Source of the DNA: Bacillota bacterium
GTDB taxonomy: Bacteria > Bacillota > Clostridia > Peptostreptococcales > Anaerovoracaceae
Assembly: GCA_017417045.1 (NCBI GenBank)
Contig: JAFPZZ010000026.1
Span: 1-64,000, forward strand
Length of the DNA stretch: 64,000 bases
Direction of reading: 5' to 3'
Shown: positions 17,814 to 26,128 of the stretch, in pieces
Position numbering within the stretch: position 1 is the first letter of the stretch
Layout of the letters: each line of letters begins with the position of its first letter
Position numbers and translations under genes: made by a program
The notes under the pieces: generated by a model
What the model was told of the DNA's origin: nothing
What the model saw: the letters and a program-made list of their open reading frames with translations, nothing else
Database searches by the model: none

Positions 17814-19048
17814 CGCCTTGCCTCCTTTTCTGAATAGACCTTGTACATGAAGAGCATGAAGAACGCCATCACAAGGCATATGGCCGCGTTGATGACCCAT
17901 GCTGTGGAATAGCTTATGAAACCGAGCAGGAATCCAAAGAGGGTTGGCCCCACGGCCCTGCCCACGTATCTGGACGCCTCGTAGAACGACTGGCACCTGG
18001 CCAGATGCGACGGAGGCGAATTGCTCGCTATGAAGGCTCCGACGCCGGTGGAGATCATGATCTCTCCCAGAGACCATATGATGGCGAAGGCCAGGAAGAG
18101 CCAGGAGGTCTTCAGGAAGGCGTAGGATCCGAAACCCGCCGCGTAGAGCAGCAGCCCGAAGAACATGTTCCTGAACTGGTGATGCTTCTTGGTCTCGGTT
18201 ATTATCACAGGGGTGAAGAATACTATGCAAAGGCAGTTAACGGTCCAGATGAAGCCCGAATACCTCGACGCCACGGCGTCTCCGAAATAGTCTGACATCT
18301 GCATGGTGAGCATGAAGCTTATCATCTGGTAGCACATGGTCACTATGGCCATGGTGATGAAGAGCACCGGAAGGGAGCAGTGCTGCTTGAATATCGCGAG
18401 CATGCTCACGTCCCTGTCTCCGGAGGTCTCGGCGTTCATCTCGCGCGCGGCAGCCCTCCTCGCCTCGGCCGGATCGTAGTTCTCCTTCGTCATGAGCTGG
18501 AAGAAGCAGGACGATATGGCTGTCATTATGAACTGGAGTATGTATACGAGCTCCAGGTGATTGTAATAGAGCATGCCGCCTATGGACGGCCCTATGGCGA
18601 AGCCGAGGTTTGACGCCATGTATAGCAGCGAGAAAGCTTCCATCTGCATCCCGCCGTGCTTGACCTCGTCTCCAATGACCGCGTTGAATGCGGGATAGGC
18701 GAGGTTCGCGAAGCACTGATTGAGTATTATGAGCAGGACCATGAGAGGCTTCCTGCAGAAGAAATACGAGAGCGCGTAGCTTGAACAGGCGAGTACGGAG
18801 GAGATAAGGCAGGTCTTCTTGCGCCCTATTCGGTCCGCGAGCCTTCCCCCGAGCAGGGTCGAGCTCATGGCCATTATGGACGCCGCAGAGACTACCATTC
18901 CTATGGCGGACTCCTTCATGCCCAGTATGCTTCGCATCTGCAGCGTGGAAAAGACGTGGCTCATGGAGCCCATGCCGAGTATGGTCCTCGTGATGCACAC
19001 GAGGTATATCTGCCGAGTCAGCCCTTTGTATTGATCAAGGTAGTGCAA
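17810..19048 (-). CDS. Major facilitator superfamily transporter
   Basis: 412 residues from a TTG at 19048, 1 nt after the mrnC stop, placing the first helix at TRQIYLVCITRTILGMGSM; an upstream in-frame start at 19129 overlaps mrnC and adds a sequence that does not look like transporter. Twelve hydrophobic helices; MFS loop motif GGRLADRIGRKKTCLIS after helix 2. A cytoplasmic loop between helices 6 and 7 (EARRAAAREMNAETSGD) is typical. Substrate unknown; drug efflux or sugar export are both possible. Its end overlaps thyA. Confidence 0.88.
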   Translation of the reverse strand: MHYLDQYKGLTRQIYLVCITRTILGMGSMSHVFSTLQMRSILGMKESAIGMVVSAASIMAMSSTLLGGRLADRIGRKKTCLISSVLACSSYALSYFFCRKPLMVLLIILNQCFANLAYPAFNAVIGDEVKHGGMQMEAFSLLYMASNLGFAIGPSIGGMLYYNHLELVYILQFIMTAISSCFFQLMTKENYDPAEARRAAAREMNAETSGDRDVSMLAIFKQHCSLPVLFITMAIVTMCYQMISFMLTMQMSDYFGDAVASRYSGFIWTVNCLCIVFFTPVIITETKKHHQFRNMFFGLLLYAAGFGSYAFLKTSWLFLAFAIIWSLGEIMISTGVGAFIASNSPPSHLARCQSFYEASRYVGRAVGPTLFGFLLGFISYSTAWVINAAICLVMAFFMLFMYKVYSEKEARR

Positions 19049-19049
19049 G

Positions 19050-19592
19050 TCAGTATTCCCTCTTCTCGCTGAGCTCCCAGGCCCTGTCCATGATATATCC
19101 GAGGCGCTCTTCCTCCCCGGACAGCTCAAGATAACCGAGGAGCGCTTCGAACGCGGTCGCCCACTTGTAGCTCACCGCGTCTGCGTTCTTCGGTTTAGTC
19201 GCTATCTTGTGATTTCTGGCCCTGAGGACCAGCCTCTGTTCTTCTTCCGTAAGCTCGGGCATAAGGGCCCTGACGGCCTCCGCCTGCGCTGACGCGCGCA
19301 CGAAGACCACGGCCTGCCTGTGCATGCGGTCTGCCCGTCCGCTGCAGCTTCCGCTCCTGACGAGCCGCTCCCTCACGTAGCGCTCGTAGAGCGCGTCTCC
19401 GAGGAAGGCCAGCACTATGGGGTTCATGAGCCGGGGATCTGCAGTGCCGGAAGCGGGATATCTCGCGCCGGAGGCAAGATCCGCAGCGCCGCGGGCGGGG
19501 TCTCCTGCGCCGAAGGCGGGATCCTCCGACCTCTCCGAAACACAGCAAGACACTTGCTCGTTTTCCTTTATGCCTAGGGTATCTTCGATCAT
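19050..19592 (-). CDS. mrnC: Mini-ribonuclease 3 (MrnC) with repetitive N-terminal extension
   Basis: 180 residues. The catalytic core, LMNPIVLAFLGDALYERYVRERL...MHRQAVVFVRASAQAEAV...LRARNHKI...SYKWATAFEALLGYLEL, matches MrnC, the dimeric RNase III-like enzyme that matures 23S rRNA ends; the GDALYE motif supplies the catalytic acid. Residues 1-54 are extra and include four heptapeptide units (DPAFGAG and similar). The ATG overlaps the stop of the preceding small ORF (ATGA). An internal ATG at the core (MNPIV) could start a normal-length protein. Confidence 0.9.
   Translation of the reverse strand: MIEDTLGIKENEQVSCCVSERSEDPAFGAGDPARGAADLASGARYPASGTADPRLMNPIVLAFLGDALYERYVRERLVRSGSCSGRADRMHRQAVVFVRASAQAEAVRALMPELTEEEQRLVLRARNHKIATKPKNADAVSYKWATAFEALLGYLELSGEEERLGYIMDRAWELSEKREY
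19435..19518 (-). repeat. 21-bp tandem repeat in mrnC (4 units)
   Basis: Four adjacent 21-nt units at 19435, 19456, 19477 and 19498, of the type GGATCTGCAGTGCCGGAAGC, followed by a partial GGATCC. In the MrnC frame they encode DPAFGAG, DPARGAA, DLASGAR and YPASGTA. Confidence 0.85.
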
Positions 19593-19810
19593 GCCCTGTC
19601 CGCCTTGTTCAATAGCTCGCGCAGCTTGGAGCCTCCGTGCGCGCCGGGCCTGAAGCTGGCGGCGCCGGCTGCGGTGCAGAACATATCGTCGACGGAGGCT
19701 GGGCTTCCTTCACCCCTGTCGTCCGCGTCGGCCTCGGAGAGGTCGGTCTCGAACTCGCTCTCCTCCGCCTCGCTGCGCTCTGCCAGCGTGAGGTCTCTTA
19801 CGGTAGCCAT
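19589..19810 (-). CDS. Small acidic protein of unknown function, coupled between cysS and mrnC
   Basis: 73 residues, not recognised. The ATG overlaps the cysS stop (TGATG) and the stop overlaps the mrnC start (ATGA), so it fits the gap exactly on both sides. The sequence is acidic (EAEESEFETDLSEADADDRGEG) and ends in a basic-amphipathic GGSKLRELLNKADRA. The tight double overlap argues for a translated ORF; the composition is low-complexity, so a spacer ORF without function is possible. Confidence 0.6.
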   Translation of the reverse strand: MATVRDLTLAERSEAEESEFETDLSEADADDRGEGSPASVDDMFCTAAGAASFRPGAHGGSKLRELLNKADRA

Positions 19811-21207
19811 CAGGATCTGATCACCTGCACGCCCTGAGGAGTATCCTTGAGCGTGATGCCCTTTGCGGCGAGCTCGTCCCTGATGCGGTCGGCCTCGGCC
19901 CAGTTTTTGGCCTTCCTTGCTTCTGCCCTGGCGTCGATCAGGGCCTGGATCTCGGGCTCGATCTCCTGCTCGGGCTCGACCCTGAGCAGTCCTAGCACTC
20001 CCGTGAGCTCGTCGAGCAGCGCGAAGGCCTTCTCGGCGAATTCCTTGGAGCAGCCTTGCGCTACGTCGGTATTGATATCCCTGACGAGCTCGAATACCGC
20101 GGAGATGGCGTCGGCGGTATTGAGATCGTCGTCCATCGCCTTGATAAAGGCCTCCTTGTGGGCTCCGAGAGCCTCGAGCCTGGCCTTCTCATCCTCGCTC
20201 ATGCTGCCGCTTCCGGTAGAGATGAGGTGCTTGAGCGTGCTCTTGCAGTTCCTCATCCTGTCGAGGGAGGCCTTGGACTGGTCCATGATCTCCTTGGAGA
20301 AATCGATCGGTCCTCTGTACTGCACGGAGAGCAGGAAGTATCTGACGGTCTCGCCGTCGTAGTCCTTTAAGATATCGTGGAGCAGGAAGAAGTTGCCCTT
20401 GGATTTGGACATCTTCTCCTTGTCCATGGTGATGAATCCGTTGTGCATCCAGTAGCGGGAGAAGGTCTTCCCGGTGAGGCCCTCGGTCTGAGCGATCTCG
20501 TTCTCATGATGCGGGAACTGAAGGTCCTCGCCGCCCGCGTGGAGGTCTATGGTCTCTCCGAGATACTTTCTGGACATGGCGGAGCACTCGATGTGCCAGC
20601 CCGGCCTGCCCATGCCCCAGGGGGATTCCCAGGCGATCTCGTCCTCGGACTTGCGCGCCTTCCAGAGGGCGAAGTCGAGCGGATCCTCCTTGACCTCGCC
20701 GGGCATTACCCTGGCGCCGGCCTCGAGGTCGTCTATGTTCTGCCCGGAGAGCTTGCCGTAGCCGGGGAACTTCCTGGTCCTGTAGTAGACGTCTCCGCCA
20801 ACCTCGTAGGCCATTCCCTTGTCGATCAGGCCCTGCACGAAGGCTATGATGTCGGGTATGGTCTCCGAGACCCTCGGATGGACCGTCGCCCTGGTGACGT
20901 TGAGGGCCTTGACGTCTTCAAAGTACGCGTCTATGTACTTCTCGGCGACCTCCATTGCGGTGATGCCCTCTTCCCTGGCGCGGTTGATTATCTTGTCGTC
21001 GACATCGGTGAAGTTCTGCACGAACTTGACCTTCTGCCCTCTCCATTCGAGGTACTTCCTCATGGTGTCGAAGACCACTATGGGACGGGCGTTTCCGATG
21101 TGGATATAGTTGTATACGGTGGGGCCGCAGACGTACATGGTAAGTTTCTTCGGGTCCTGCGGCACCAGTTCTTCTTTCTTTCTCGTAAGGGTATTGTAGA
21201 CTTTCAT
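19810..21207 (-). CDS. cysS: Cysteinyl-tRNA synthetase
   Basis: 465 residues, usual length. Class I motifs HIGNARP (residues 37-43) and KMSKSKGN (about 266-273) are intact, as are the zinc/cysteine site elements CGPTVYNY and GWHIECSAMSRKYLG with HHENE. It charges tRNA-Cys. It starts the coupled run cysS-small ORF-mrnC-MFS-thyA. Confidence 0.97.
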   Translation of the reverse strand: MKVYNTLTRKKEELVPQDPKKLTMYVCGPTVYNYIHIGNARPIVVFDTMRKYLEWRGQKVKFVQNFTDVDDKIINRAREEGITAMEVAEKYIDAYFEDVKALNVTRATVHPRVSETIPDIIAFVQGLIDKGMAYEVGGDVYYRTRKFPGYGKLSGQNIDDLEAGARVMPGEVKEDPLDFALWKARKSEDEIAWESPWGMGRPGWHIECSAMSRKYLGETIDLHAGGEDLQFPHHENEIAQTEGLTGKTFSRYWMHNGFITMDKEKMSKSKGNFFLLHDILKDYDGETVRYFLLSVQYRGPIDFSKEIMDQSKASLDRMRNCKSTLKHLISTGSGSMSEDEKARLEALGAHKEAFIKAMDDDLNTADAISAVFELVRDINTDVAQGCSKEFAEKAFALLDELTGVLGLLRVEPEQEIEPEIQALIDARAEARKAKNWAEADRIRDELAAKGITLKDTPQGVQVIRS

Positions 21208-21286
21208 GTCCTGCCTCTTCTTTCAGCTTTGAGGGACGGCTCCTGACTGCTCTTCAGAGCAAGCCGTCTGAGCCTCCGCCTCGGGG

Positions 21287-23026
21287 CTAGCCCCTTCTCT
21301 CCGAATTTACGAGCTCTGCGGCGCGCCTTACGGCCTCGTCCGCGTCTATGAGCTCCATATCTCCTCCGCGTCTGAGCTTGTATTCGACCTTCCCGTCCGC
21401 CGCGGTCTTGCCCACGGTGATGCGTATGGGGAAGCCGAGCAGGTCGGCGTCCTTGAACTTGACGCCCGCGCGCTCGTCGCGGTCGTCGAGCACGACTTCC
21501 ACTCCGGCGGCGAGGAGCTTCTTATAGATGTCCTCAGCGAGGGACATCTGGGTCTCGTCCTTGGTATTGATGGCAACGAGCATCACATGGTACGGGGCCA
21601 CGGAGACCGGCCAGATGATGCCGTTCTCGTCGTGGTGCTGCTCCACTATCGCGGCCAGCGTACGCGTGACGCCTATGCCGTAACAGCCCATCTCCATGGG
21701 TATCTCGTTCATGTTCTCGTCCCTGTACACGCAGTTCATCGCCGCGGAATACTTGGTGCCGAGCTTGAATACCTGGCCGACCTCTATGCCTCTCGCGGTC
21801 TTGACGGGCTTTCCGCAGACAGGACAGGGATCGCCCTCCTGGAGCAGCTTGAGATCCACGACCTTGTCGGCCTTGTAGTCCCTGCCGTAGTTGACATTGA
21901 TATAGTGGTGATCCGCCTCGCAGGCGCCCGCGCACATATTCTTCGCGTTCACGAGCTCGCTGTCGGCTATTATGAGGCAGTCGTGAAGCCCCATGGGGCC
22001 TGTGAAGCCTCCAACGCAGCCGGTAGCGAAGCCCATCTTTTCCTCATCAGCGAAGGAAACGGCGTAATCGGGGAGCCCGAGGGCGTTTATGAGCTTGGTC
22101 TTGTTGAGCTGCCTGTCGCCCCTGATAAAGCAGGCGGCGTACTGCATCTCAGCGTTCGGATCCTCCGGATCGAAGTACTGGAAGAGCAGAGCCTTGATGC
22201 TCTTTTCCTGCGGCAGTCCGAGGAAGGCGCAGACGTCTTCTATGGTCTTGGTGCCCGGGGTGAGCTTCTTCTCGAGGGGCAGGAGCTCTTCGTCCGCGAA
22301 GGCGGCGTCCCTGAAGGCAGCCCTCTCGGAGGTCGCGGCCATGCCGCAGGCGTCGCAGTAGACGATCTCCTCCTCGCCGCTTCCCGCGAGCGCGCAGAAC
22401 TCATGCGAATTGGAACCGCCGATGGCGCCGGAATCGGCCTCCACGGGGCGGAAATCGAGCCCGCAGCGGGTGAAGATCTTGCTGTAGGCGTCGTAGTTGT
22501 CCTGGTAGCTCTTGTCGAGTCCCGCCTTGTCGCGGTCGAAGGAATAATTGTCCTTCATTATGAACTCGCGGCTCCTCATGAGCCCGAAGCGGGGACGGGC
22601 CTCGTCCCTGTACTTGTGCTGGATCTGGTAAAGGCTCAGGGGGAGCTGCCTGTAGGAGCTGACCCTGGTCCTGACGGTGTCCGTGAAGATCTCCTCATGC
22701 GTGGGTCCGAGGCAGAATTCGCGGTCGTTCCTGTCCTTTAGTCTCCACATCTCGGGCCCGTAGGCGTACCAGCGTCCGGACTCCTGCCAGAGCTCAGCCG
22801 GCTGAAGCGCGGACATGAGGACCTCCTGGGCGCCTATGGCGTCCATTTCCTCCCTGATTATGGTCTCTATCTTCTGGAGGGACCTGATCCCGAGCGGGAG
22901 GAAGCCGTATACCCCGGATACGAGCTTGCTTATCATTCCCGTCCTGAGAAGCAGGATATGGCTGGGGATCTCCGCCTCCGAAGGGGCTTCTCTGAGCGTG
23001 TTGAGAAACATCTTTGATGCGCGCAT
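21287..23026 (-). CDS. proS: Prolyl-tRNA synthetase (bacterial type with editing domain)
   Basis: 579 residues, the length of the bacterial form. Class II motif 2 (YRDEARPRFGLMRSREFIMKD), the inserted editing domain (about 225-390), motif 3 (GCYGIGVTRTLAAIVEQ) and the C-terminal anticodon-binding domain (PYHVMLVAINTKDE) are present. No T-box lies in the short gap to ispDF. In Bacillus this place in the cluster holds gltX and cysE. Confidence 0.97.
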   Translation of the reverse strand: MRASKMFLNTLREAPSEAEIPSHILLLRTGMISKLVSGVYGFLPLGIRSLQKIETIIREEMDAIGAQEVLMSALQPAELWQESGRWYAYGPEMWRLKDRNDREFCLGPTHEEIFTDTVRTRVSSYRQLPLSLYQIQHKYRDEARPRFGLMRSREFIMKDNYSFDRDKAGLDKSYQDNYDAYSKIFTRCGLDFRPVEADSGAIGGSNSHEFCALAGSGEEEIVYCDACGMAATSERAAFRDAAFADEELLPLEKKLTPGTKTIEDVCAFLGLPQEKSIKALLFQYFDPEDPNAEMQYAACFIRGDRQLNKTKLINALGLPDYAVSFADEEKMGFATGCVGGFTGPMGLHDCLIIADSELVNAKNMCAGACEADHHYINVNYGRDYKADKVVDLKLLQEGDPCPVCGKPVKTARGIEVGQVFKLGTKYSAAMNCVYRDENMNEIPMEMGCYGIGVTRTLAAIVEQHHDENGIIWPVSVAPYHVMLVAINTKDETQMSLAEDIYKKLLAAGVEVVLDDRDERAGVKFKDADLLGFPIRITVGKTAADGKVEYKLRRGGDMELIDADEAVRRAAELVNSERRG

Positions 23027-23065
23027 GATATATTTCCTTTTCTTTGAGAGTTGTAGTTCGGTGTG

Positions 23066-24289
23066 TTAACGGGCCTCGAGCATGGCCACGGCCTGCGCGG
23101 CCATAGCGCTGCCGTTTCCGGTGAATCCGAGCCCCTCCTCTGTCGTCGCCTTGATGCTTACGGATGCCTTCGGGACCCCGAGGGCCTCTGAGACCCTCTC
23201 CCTCATGAGCTCCGTATACGGCGAGATCTTAGGCTTTTCGGCAATAAGTGTAGCATCCGCGTTGACTATTGTAAAGCCTTTGGAGCGCACGGCCTCGGCC
23301 GTCTTTTTGAGCAGCTCCGAGCCCGCCATACCCTCTGTCTCCGCCGCGCTGTCGGGAAAGAGTTTTCCTATGTCCCCCATAGCCGCGGCGCCCAGCAGGG
23401 CGTCCGCGATCGCGTGCGCTATGACGTCTGCGTCGCTATGCCCTAGCAATCCCTTCTCATACGGGATCTCCACGCAGCCAAGCATGAGCTTTCGGCCCTC
23501 CGCGAGCCTGTGAACGTCGTATCCTGTTCCTATCCTCATCTTCCTTGGAAGGTCCTCCTCGGTGGTGATCTTTATGTTCTTGTAATCACCCGGCACTATG
23601 GCGGGGATGACGCCGAGCCTCTCCGCAAGAGAAGCGTCGTCGGTCCCTGAGAAGCCGTCCTCCGCGGCCTTCTCGTAGGCCCTGATCAGCAGCTCTCTTC
23701 TGAAACCCTGTGGGGTCTGGACTTCGTAAAGGCTGCTCCTGTCAAGCGTCCTTTCGGCCGTCCTTATGGTGCTCTTCGGCGCGACGCAGGGCACGGCGGC
23801 ATCCGCGCCGTCCTCAAGGGCCCTTATCACCAACTCGATGATGGTCCTGTCCGTATAGGGCCTGGCGCCGTCCTGCACGAGGACGAAGGCGCTCTTCGGA
23901 TCCGTCTGCCTGAGCGCGGCGAGCACCGAGTCCTGCCGCTCAGCCCCGCCCGCCGTGAGCTTAACGGGGAGCCCTGAGGGCAGCTCAAGCCTGACTGGCC
24001 CACCGGGCACGGCATCGGCATCTGATCCTTGCGCCGAAGCCCCTCTATCCGCCTCGGACGGTCCGGCTTCTGCTCCCAGATGCTCTGCGAGCAGCGACGA
24101 GACGTAGTCCTCGTCTCCCGCGGGTACGCTGATGACTATCTCTGAAAAAAGCTCCGTATCACAAAAGGCCTTGACGGTCTTTATAAGGACCGGAAGGTCT
24201 TCTATGAGCATATACTGTTTGGGAACGCCGCCTCCCATGCGCCTGGAGGCGCCGGCCGCGGCGATGACTAACGAGATATCTGTCTTCAC
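23066..24289 (-). CDS. ispDF: Bifunctional IspD/IspF (MEP isoprenoid pathway)
   Basis: 407 residues. Residues 1-250 are IspD (CDP-ME synthase): AAAGASRRMGGGVPKQYM, VLVQDGARPYT and the VQTPQGFRRELLIRAY segment. Residues 251-407 are IspF (MEcPP synthase): MRIGTGYDVHRLAEGRKLMLG with the metal ligands D-x-H, GHSDADVIAHAIADALLGAA and a C-terminal ATTEEGLGFTGNG. The IspD half carries a Ser/Gly/Ala/Asp-rich insertion at about residues 73-105. Fusion of the two is common in some lineages; it channels steps 3 and 5 of the pathway. Confidence 0.95.
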   Translation of the reverse strand: MKTDISLVIAAAGASRRMGGGVPKQYMLIEDLPVLIKTVKAFCDTELFSEIVISVPAGDEDYVSSLLAEHLGAEAGPSEADRGASAQGSDADAVPGGPVRLELPSGLPVKLTAGGAERQDSVLAALRQTDPKSAFVLVQDGARPYTDRTIIELVIRALEDGADAAVPCVAPKSTIRTAERTLDRSSLYEVQTPQGFRRELLIRAYEKAAEDGFSGTDDASLAERLGVIPAIVPGDYKNIKITTEEDLPRKMRIGTGYDVHRLAEGRKLMLGCVEIPYEKGLLGHSDADVIAHAIADALLGAAAMGDIGKLFPDSAAETEGMAGSELLKKTAEAVRSKGFTIVNADATLIAEKPKISPYTELMRERVSEALGVPKASVSIKATTEEGLGFTGNGSAMAAQAVAMLEAR

Positions 24290-24303
24290 TTATAAAATCC
24301 GCT

Positions 24304-24333
24304 GCCCGCGAAGCCGTTTCCGGTCCCGCGGGC
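24304..24333 (-). other. GC-rich hairpin between yacL and ispDF
   Basis: 7-bp arms GCCCGCG/CGCGGGC around a 16-nt loop that itself can pair, in the 56-nt gap. No T run follows on the minus strand, so it is not a clear terminator. Confidence 0.4.
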
Positions 24334-24345
24334 TCTTTCGATCTG

Positions 24346-25446
24346 TTATTTGACCTTTGTGAATATCATCCTTCCAGCAGAGGTCTGCAGCACGCTGGTG
24401 ACGATGGTGTCAACAGTCTTGCCTATGAATTTCCTGCCTTCCTCTACGACTATCATGGTGCCGTCCTCGAGATAGCCCACGCCCTGGGTCCTCTCCTTGC
24501 CTTCCTTGACTACGAAGATCTGCATCTCCTCGCCCGGAAGCACGACAGGCTTGAGCGTATTTGCCAGCTCGTTTATATTCAGCACCCCGACTCCGGTGAT
24601 CGACGCCACCTTGTTGAGATTGTAGTCGTTCGTGACTATCATGCCCTTCATGGTCTGCGCAAGCTTGATGAGCTTGACGTCGACCTCGGGTATCTCGGCG
24701 AGGGACTTGTCTCCCTCGGTGCTGAGGATCTCGATGCCGTAGTCGCTTTGGATCGCGTTCAGGATATCCAGTCCGCGCCTGCCCCTGGCCCTTTTGAGCG
24801 AATCCGAGGAGTCGGCTATATGCCTGAGCTCCACGAGCACGACATCGGGGATTATGACGTCGCCTTCAAGAAAACCCGTCTTGAGCAGATCGTGTATGCG
24901 GCCGTCGATTATGACGCTGGTATCGAATATCTTAGGGGGTGAAGCGTTTCCCTTCGCCTTGCCCTTTGCCGTCTCCCTACCCGGGAGCGCTGCAGAGAAC
25001 GTGCTCCTGACCGCTTCGGGCGACAGCCTCCTGGCGAGGGTGTAGCCCGTGTAGCCCAGTATGACGTAGAGCACGATATTGATGATGGTATTGAGATAGA
25101 AAGCCTGCAGGAATCTTATGTCATTTATAATCCTCGACAGTAAAGACGCTATCAGCAGGCCTATCAGAGCCCCGAAAACTCCGGGTACCATCTCCTGGAG
25201 CGGCATAGCCTCTATGCTCGTCTCCAGATCTCTGGCCATCTTCTCTCCGCTTCGGTACAGTGCTGTGTATAATTTAAAGAAAATAAGTGCTGAAGTAAAG
25301 ATGACTACCGACTGGAACAATATGAGCTCCGTATTGGTGAAGGTGTAATCCCTCTCCTGAGCGATCCTGATCAGATAGTCCGCCACACCGTAACCGAACA
25401 GCATTCCGCAAAACGTGATAACGATACGGAATACCCGTCTGAACAT
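24346..25446 (-). CDS. yacL: PIN-TRAM domain membrane protein (YacL family)
   Basis: 366 residues: four N-terminal membrane helices (to about 145), then a PIN nuclease-like domain starting [23 protein letters not shown] with acidic residues [26 protein letters not shown], and a C-terminal TRAM domain ([22 protein letters not shown]). The family follows disA/radA and precedes ispD in Firmicutes; its RNA target is unknown. The SD AAAGGAGG is unusually far (about 14 nt) from the ATG. Confidence 0.93.
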   Translation of the reverse strand: MFRRVFRIVITFCGMLFGYGVADYLIRIAQERDYTFTNTELILFQSVVIFTSALIFFKLYTALYRSGEKMARDLETSIEAMPLQEMVPGVFGALIGLLIASLLSRIINDIRFLQAFYLNTIINIVLYVILGYTGYTLARRLSPEAVRSTFSAALPGRETAKGKAKGNASPPKIFDTSVIIDGRIHDLLKTGFLEGDVIIPDVVLVELRHIADSSDSLKRARGRRGLDILNAIQSDYGIEILSTEGDKSLAEIPEVDVKLIKLAQTMKGMIVTNDYNLNKVASITGVGVLNINELANTLKPVVLPGEEMQIFVVKEGKERTQGVGYLEDGTMIVVEEGRKFIGKTVDTIVTSVLQTSAGRMIFTKVK

Positions 25447-25504
25447 TATTCTGTTTTTATCCTCCTTTCCTCAAAGAATCTATATATGAACATACGCAGG
25501 GGCT

Positions 25505-25975
25505 TTACACCCTGCTGTCGATGTACTCCTGGGCCTCGTCCAACTGTATGTTGTTTACGACGGCGATCTCGCTGGCGAGGATCTGCCTGGCGTTCTGAAG
25601 GAGCTTCTTCTCTCCGGCAGAGAGCCTCTTGACCCTGTCGATGCGAAGGAGGTTCCTGATGACCTCGGCGACCTCGAAAACGTCGCCCGTCTTCAGTTTC
25701 TCCATATTCTCCCTGTTGCGCCTGTTCCAGTTGTCGTCCATAGGAGTGGACTCCGCCGCAAGCGTGTTCCCCACCTGCGAGATAGTCTCCGCGTCCACTA
25801 TCGAACGCAGCCCGGCGGATTCTCCCTTGGTCGGCACCATTATCTCCATATTACCATTTGTGATATGGAGAATATAGTAGGATTTGACTTCGCCAAGTAT
25901 CTTTTTTTCTTCTATCGCCTTAACCTTACCTGCGCCGTGCATCGCGTACACGACGTCGTCACCTATGGCAAACAT
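25505..25975 (-). CDS. carD: CarD family transcriptional regulator
   Basis: 156 residues. The N-terminal Tudor-like RNA-polymerase-interacting domain reads MFAIGDDVVYAMHGAGKVKAIEEKKILGEVKSYYIL; the C-terminal helical domain contains NRRNRENMEKLKTGDVFEVAEVIRNLL. CarD proteins bind RNAP beta and stabilise open complexes, often controlling rRNA and essential genes. It is read from two tandem promoters directly upstream and precedes yacL by 58 nt. Confidence 0.93.
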   Translation of the reverse strand: MFAIGDDVVYAMHGAGKVKAIEEKKILGEVKSYYILHITNGNMEIMVPTKGESAGLRSIVDAETISQVGNTLAAESTPMDDNWNRRNRENMEKLKTGDVFEVAEVIRNLLRIDRVKRLSAGEKKLLQNARQILASEIAVVNNIQLDEAQEYIDSRV

Positions 25976-25995
25976 GACTTTCCCTCCGCACGCTA

Positions 25996-26024
25996 ATTAT
26001 ACTCACGTGAGGAAAATAAGTCAA
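25996..26024 (-). promoter_or_regulatory. Proximal sigmaA promoter of carD
   Basis: Minus strand TTGACT (26019-26024), 17-bp spacer containing TCACGTGA, TATAAT (25996-26001), with the SD GGAGG shortly before the ATG. Confidence 0.88.
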
Positions 26025-26041
26025 GCATATAAAAATAAATA

Positions 26042-26070
26042 ATTTTACTATACGCTTATTACTCTGTCAA
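26042..26070 (-). promoter_or_regulatory. Distal sigmaA promoter of carD
   Basis: Minus strand TTGACA (26065-26070, consensus), 17-bp spacer, TAAAAT (26042-26047), about 46 bp upstream of the proximal promoter. Confidence 0.8.
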
Positions 26071-26128
26071 TACCATATTTGAATATAGAAGAGTACTATT
26101 TATTTGATTTTGTTATAGATGTATAGGA

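Noticed and set aside
16980..18230. thyA start extended to 18230
   Set aside because: The extra 139 codons are antisense-like and overlap the MFS gene in another frame; the ATG at 17813 gives normal ThyA length and an ATGA overlap.
21231..21264. GACGGCT/AGCCGTC hairpin between proS and cysS as a terminator
   Set aside because: Good stem with an inner GCTCT/AGAGC hairpin but no T run in the minus-strand direction; not clearly functional.
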